Below are positions 59,057 to 64,000 of a stretch of DNA of 64,000 nt, piece by piece. The first letter of the stretch is position 1, and every line of letters starts with the position of its first letter. The notes below the pieces were generated by a model. It did not search any database and was not told the origin of the DNA. It worked only from the letters and a program-made list of their open reading frames with translations. The DNA comes from Eudorina sp. 2006-703-Eu-15 (lineage: Eukaryota > Chlorophyta > Chlorophyceae > Chlamydomonadales > Volvocaceae). The stretch covers positions 1 to 64,000 of the forward strand of contig BDSI01000153.1 of NCBI GenBank assembly GCA_003117195.1, written 5' to 3'. A program made the position numbers and the translations under genes.

Positions 59057-59929
59057 GTAATGGCCATACCTTATACTCCCATGTGAAGATTTTAGGATAG
59101 GAACACAAACTCGTACATGTCTGATAGCGGGTCGGGTTAGATCAGCTGGGTTAGATACATGTCATGTACGAGCGGTTGATTTTTGATTTGTCGCAATACA
59201 GCACCAAAGAACTCTCAGCCCAAAGAGTATATCGAACACCTATGCATTTCCTTAAGTATGCAAACTTTACCTATAAACCCACGAATTTATCATAACCTTC
59301 AAGACGCGTACCTGAAAACATCTTACGCAAAATTAGGGGCGCATACTTTTCTGTAGAACATATGAAGCTGTGTGCTCGGTAATAAGTACACCTGGCAAAC
59401 GGAAATCGGCTCTCGGGGTTCTTTCGGAAGTTCCATTGTCACCGCCAGAGGTTACCGCGTACAGGTAAGCACGAAGGACTGGCTTTAAAACGGCAATGTT
59501 CTCATAGTCCTATAGAAAATGGGACCGCTGGCGGCGCTTCAGCGTTCGTTGGCGAGCTGGACTGCTGGTTGGGGGATGTTCAAATGTCTTCGACATAATG
59601 AGCATGCAATTGAATACAATTTGCATCTGGTATTTCTGTCGGGTTCCGTGTGGGCCTTTAGGGTTGCTCGGCGTCTGCAGCCTGCATGCCCGATACCTGG
59701 GGGCCGTCTTATCTTTGAGCTTGTTTCTGGGCTATAGGTTTTCAGTGTCAAGATTATGATATTGTTTGGTGCCGATAGGCAGGTGTCAGGTTTGGCTAAT
59801 GTGAAACTACGAAACCAGCTCTACTCAGTTTGTCCAGTCTTCGTTGATCAAGCAGGATGTGGTTCAGCAAGGTTTCTGTCTGTTTTGCTATTTAACAGGT
59901 CTCGGGACTGAGGACAACACGTCGGGGCA
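59057..59929. other. AT-rich upstream region of RINGv gene
   Basis: No gene seen. Promoter and 5' UTR of the gene starting at 59930 should be in the last part. Confidence 0.45.
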
Positions 59930-62329
59930 ATGGAAAACAACGACGACTGCGAGACGTGCTGGATTTGCCTTGAAGGCGTGGAGGGCGCCGTAATTAACCC
60001 GGGGTCGCTTCACGCTAATCGACTTATCAAGCCGTGCCGCTGTCCTCGTGTTGTACATAGCGTATGTCTCGCAAAGTGGCAACTAAGCCAAAGCGGCAGA
60101 AGGTGAGGGGCGGCGGGTTTCTGCAAGCCAAATACCGTAAGGTTCGCTGACTTACAAAAAGACCCACTCAGCTCATCCAGACATGCCGGACATCCAGACA
60201 TGCCGGAAAGTTTTGAGACGCTTCGGGGCTTCACGTTAGGCAGCCAGAAAGAAAGCACCCCGCGACCCTGCATGCCTGCTGTGTGTGACCCGTCCCGCGT
60301 GTGTGCCTTCATGTCACGCAGCGAGGAGAAATTTTGCCGCTTCTGCAAAGAGCGGCTTCCGGACTGGCAGGCCAACTTGGCCCTCCCCGGGATGGGCGCA
60401 GTCGAGCCTGTCATGTCCGTTCACTTCAATGGACAGACCCACATGGTCAAGGTCAAGTCGGGCGAGGAGGGCCGCGTGGCATTCATTCAGGACGTCAGGC
60501 GCCTCCTGCGCCTCCGGGAAAACCAGGAGTTCTCCATCACGTTTGAGTGCAAGGTCCCGGGACATGGTGAGCCCCGTCACCGCGGCCCCTTCCTCCCACC
60601 CACCCTGAAATAACCACGGCCGGCAGACAAACCTCGAGGCGAACCTGCGCGGGCGGGCGCATGTCCGAATCGGAGCGTTGTGCGCCTGGGTGTCCCCTCT
60701 CTGGGCAGGGCAGGGCAGGGCGGGGCAATTGCGAGCTGACCAACGCGGGAACTCGGGTCGGTCGAACCTAATGCGGAACGTTATCGTACTAGGCTGAAAC
60801 TGTGCAGGTTGGCACGCTGCGCAATCGCCTCCTCTGCTCCCTAACAGCGCCGCTCTGCGGGACGACAAAATTGATTTGCATCCGGGGGTGTTTTGGGAAC
60901 GACGGATCGGGGCTGCGGCGCACTTGGCTGGCGAGGCTGCTCGCGCGCCGTGGTCCTTGGGCGGTGGAAGGCGCCGCGTGGCCCAGGTGCTCTCCGTCAC
61001 GATCGACAGGACGAGCCACGCGCCCGCCCGCTGACAATGCCCGCTGCCTGCACAGCCCGGGTTTTACTGGGGCTCCCGCAACCCACGCGGACTCAAATTT
61101 TACGTCGGTTTCAATCACTCCAGGGATGCGGATCCAGAGATGCGGCAAGAGCCTCTGCTTGCCGTGAGCCTCTGTTGCTCCTTGCTGTTCGCAGCTCCTG
61201 AATCATTTTTGGTCCCCGCCCGCCGCCCCGCCCGCCCGTAGGTATGTTCTTGGACCTCAAGGGCCTGTCGTCGTACGACGCGGCGGTGTTCTGCGCAGCA
61301 ATGACGGCGGTGGAGCGGCAGAGGCTCGCCGCGCACAAGGCCCAGAAGAACCCGCCCATGCCGCTTGGGCCCCGCCGGTCAGCGGGCGCCGGTGACGGCG
61401 TCCCGCTGCCGACTTGCGCTTCAGCCCCGGACGAAGCCCCAGCCGCGGACCTTGTAACCACAGGCGGGACCCAGGGGAACGTCAGCAGTAGCAGCAGCAT
61501 CGCCAGCGGCAGCAGCACCAGCAGTGATGTGGCCGGATGCCCCTCTGCGGGGTCCACCCAGCCGCCCGCTGCCACGTCGTCCACTCCCTCTCGTGCCCCG
61601 ACCCGCGCTGCGCCCGGCTCCCTCGCCGGCAGCGCAGAGCACAGCACTGGCGCCAGCCACATGCAGTCGCGGGCAGCCACCGGCCGCGGCGTCGACAGCC
61701 TCACCGCCGCCGCCGCCGCCGCTGCCGCGGATGGCGCACTTGGAGCTCTGGGTCGTGGACAGGGCGGCAGCTGTATCGGCAGCGGCCGAGATGGCTTGAG
61801 TGGCGCTGAGGGCGGTACATGTGAGACGATGTTGGCGGGGGCCTTCACCCCGGCCACCGGATCGGGGGGGTGGGAGGTACACGGTCCGAGCTTAGCGGGC
61901 CGAGAGGGGCTGGCACAGGACCCAGCGGCCGACCCCGCGGACCTGGCGGGCCCGTCAGCTCACAGCGGCGGGGCGCGCAGCCTCAGCGGGCCTCCGCAGG
62001 CGGGCGCTGGCGGTGCGGAGCGGACAGCACGACGCGCGGCGGCGGGAGCCGGCCCCGCCGCCGGTTGGGACAGCGCGTGTGAGGTGGAGCCTTCGGCTGC
62101 CGCCGGAGAGGTCACTGCGGGCAGCTCAGGGGCGGGGCGCGGCTCTGCCGCCGCCGGAAGTGCCTCAGACGGCAGGCACAAGCCGCTGCCGTGCCTTCGG
62201 CTGGGCGGCAGCTTCCACCTCCCAGCTCTGTCTGAGCAATCGAGGCGGGGCGGCGGCGGCGGAGCGGCCAACCGAGCCAACTGGCTCAGCCGGCTATTTT
62301 TGTGCACCAGCTTCGGCGCGGGTCAGTGA
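59930..62329 (+). CDS. RING-variant (RINGv/MARCH-type) zinc-finger protein
   Basis: Probable E3 ubiquitin ligase. Three exons, 501 aa: 59930-60102, 60322-60566, 61242-62329. The C4HC3 RINGv finger is spread over exons 1-2: CWIC, then KPCRCPRVVHSVC (Cys-x-Cys and His-x2-Cys), a conserved Trp in AKWQ, and FCRFC. After it comes a stretch of about 75 residues (SVHFNGQTHMVKVKSG to LRENQEFSITFECKVPG and MFLDLKGLSSYDAAVFCAAM) that reads like a ubiquitin-like beta-grasp domain. The remaining 330 residues are Ala/Gly/Ser/Pro-rich and low complexity. Unlike MARCH proteins, no transmembrane helix is seen, so it is probably soluble. A start at 59930 fits because the finger begins ten residues later. A TGTAA lies 216 nt after the stop. 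Confidence 0.85.
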
Positions 62330-62544
62330 GGAACGGTGCGCTATGGGCTCCGATGCTGCTGTTCCGGCGCCGCCATGACACGGCAGGCTACGGTACGGCA
62401 ACGAACGGAATGAGTTTGAAATCGGACGTTGTGTCCTAGCTTCAGTGGTTGGCGTGGCGGGGCGTGGCGGGGCGTCGATGTTGGTGTTGGTGTTCCGTTC
62501 CTGCCGCGTGCTGGGGTCGGTGGCTGCAGCAGTGCAGGCTGGAA

Positions 62545-62549
62545 TGTAA
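62545..62549 (+). terminator. TGTAA poly(A) signal for RINGv gene (candidate)
   Basis: TGTAA 216 nt past the stop codon at 62329. Confidence 0.55.
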
Positions 62550-63168
62550 CTGATTAGGGCGCACGGAAAGTCTGGATGCCGGGGCTGTGCCTCGTTGATT
62601 GGCTGGCAACGTTGGCGCGCGCGCTATCTTGTGCACTGTGAGTAATAAATGTTTATATATATCGTGTCGTGAACCCTATTAGGTATCTGTGACCGCTGCA
62701 GCCGCGCCAGTCGTGGCGCCCCACTCGCTCTCATGGGCCGTTGGGGACTCACAAGAGGGCGATGGATCCGATTGACACGTGGGCGGGGGGGACACTGGAG
62801 CAGTTGGCTGCAGCGCGTGATCGGCGGCCTGCGCTCCCGGATCGCGTCCGCCCGATCTGTCCATGCCAGGATATGCCGCTTGCATGTGTGCGCATGCGTG
62901 TGTGTGTGCCCGCCCGGCCTACCCTGCTTGGCAGGGATTGTCGCCACCCGGAGGGCGGGCTTATTGTGCTGCGCATCCGTCCGTCCGTTGAACCCACGAA
63001 TGAAGAACAAGGCAGGCAGGGAAAGGCACATGGGTGGACGTCCGTGAAGCCTTCAGTCTCAAGCTTTCATTCGGGAGATGGGTCGGGAACTCGGGATGGC
63101 AGTAATGGTAAGGGCGGGGAGGTCCAAGAGAGCTTCGGGGAGGTGGCGGCGGTGGCGTCATGATGGTG

Positions 63169-63266
63169 ATGATGGTGGTGGTGGTGGTGGTGGTGGTGGT
63201 AGTAGTGGTGGTGGTGGTAGTGGTGGGGCTGTAGGTGGTGGTGGTGGTAGTGGTGGGGCTGTACAC
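63169..63266. repeat. (GGT)n-rich microsatellite
   Basis: GGT/AGT triplets interrupted by a duplicated GGTAGTGGTGGGGCTGTA unit (about 63216-63233 and 63245-63262). Confidence 0.9.
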
Positions 63267-64000
63267 GCTCGTCTTTGTTCTATTTCTCATTTGGCCGACC
63301 AGCCTAGCGCGGGACTCTGTGAACACTGGGGAGCGCCAAGCCGGTGCGGGTGTCCCGACGCATTATCGGCACCCGGCTGGCCTCTTTGTCCCGGACGGCC
63401 CTGCGCCGCCGGGGCGCTATTGACCCCGGGCGAGCGGGAACGTGGCGGCGACAAGGGAGAGGGGGAAGTTGTTCTGCTGCTGTTGTTGCGGTTGATGTTG
63501 CTGCTGTTCTGAAGGGTGCTGTGTATGTGGGCGGGCGGGCGCGGCGCTGGAGGGCGGCCGGACGGGCTGAGCGGCAGCGTGCCGTCCGGCAGCGCGGTGG
63601 GAGCGATGCGCGGCGTTACAAGACCCAATCTGTACTGTTCTGTCATGTCATGCCATGTCATGTCCTCATTGTGACTAGGCACCCGGCAGTAGCTAGCGGG
63701 TGCCGGCGTGCCAATTCAGGCAAGGGGCCCGGCCTGTAGGCCGTGCATTAGAACGGTGGGTCGATGGCCCCGTGCCCACACCCACTGACACCCACACAGG
63801 CGCACACGATGGGAGGTACTCGCAGGTACGCGGAAATGGGGTTGAGGGCGCGCTGCTGGGTTTACCAGCAACACATACTTGACGGGTGACGCCTTTCGTG
63901 AAGTGCGGTGTTGTATCATGGCGGTGTTGTGTGCTGTTTCGGTGTCGTTTTGTAGGTGGCTGGTGGCGTTTGGTGGTGGTGGGTGTGGTGGTGGAAGTCG

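Larger units (their letters stand above)
62330..64000. other. Right-end intergenic region
   Basis: Holds the 3' UTR of the RINGv gene and simple repeats. Open frames (for example 62741-63163, +) lack family motifs. A gene could continue beyond the window edge. Confidence 0.45.

Overview
The window looks like nuclear DNA of a volvocine green alga (Chlamydomonadales, a relative of Chlamydomonas, Gonium or Volvox). The reasons are: GC-rich genes cut into many short exons with GT-AG introns; a gametolysin-type M11 metalloprotease with a hydroxyproline-rich (PPSPP) tail; a receptor-like kinase of algal style; (GT)n and other simple repeats in introns; and remnants of algal LINE retroelements. All gene models were built by eye from splice sites, reading-frame continuity and family motifs. 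No search was run.

Layout, left to right. 0.1-6.2 kb (+): a gametolysin-like gene with at least seven apparent frame breaks, probably a pseudogene. A 5'-truncated LINE sits in its third intron. 7.4-8.7 kb: remnant of a second retroelement with a restriction-like endonuclease domain. 10.2-21.5 kb (+): an intact receptor-like kinase (16 exons, 1002 aa) with a beta-helix-like ectodomain. A LINE 3' end and several simple repeats lie in its introns. 21.5-25.7 kb: no recognised gene. 25.7-29.4 kb (-): ATP-dependent NAD(P)H-hydrate dehydratase, first exon not found, two introns with long (CCCA)n arrays. 30.5-38.2 kb (+): AP-4 complex beta subunit (13 exons, 911 aa). One of its introns carries a 42-bp-stem hairpin. 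39.2-43.2 kb (-): CobW/ZNG1 zinc metallochaperone GTPase (9 exons, 394 aa). 44.3-50.5 kb (+): glucose-6-phosphate-1-epimerase-fold protein that has lost both catalytic residues and gained a long acidic insert with an AT-hook. 52.9-57.4 kb (-): coding-like fragments of an unrecognised, apparently broken gene. 58.4-59.1 kb: a 680-bp inverted-repeat element. 59.9-62.3 kb (+): RING-variant (RINGv) E3-type protein. The last 1.7 kb holds only simple repeats.

The genes do not form a pathway. They are independent housekeeping or signalling genes (vesicle coat, metal chaperone, nicotinamide repair, ubiquitin ligase, receptor kinase) interleaved with transposon debris. Two divergent pairs (hydratase/AP-4 beta and ZNG1/epimerase-like) share roughly 1-kb upstream regions. 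The most unusual items are the pseudo-epimerase with its DNA-binding-like insert, two long near-perfect foldback hairpins, the (GGGT)n-bearing introns of the dehydratase gene, and a LINE 3' end found at three sites.
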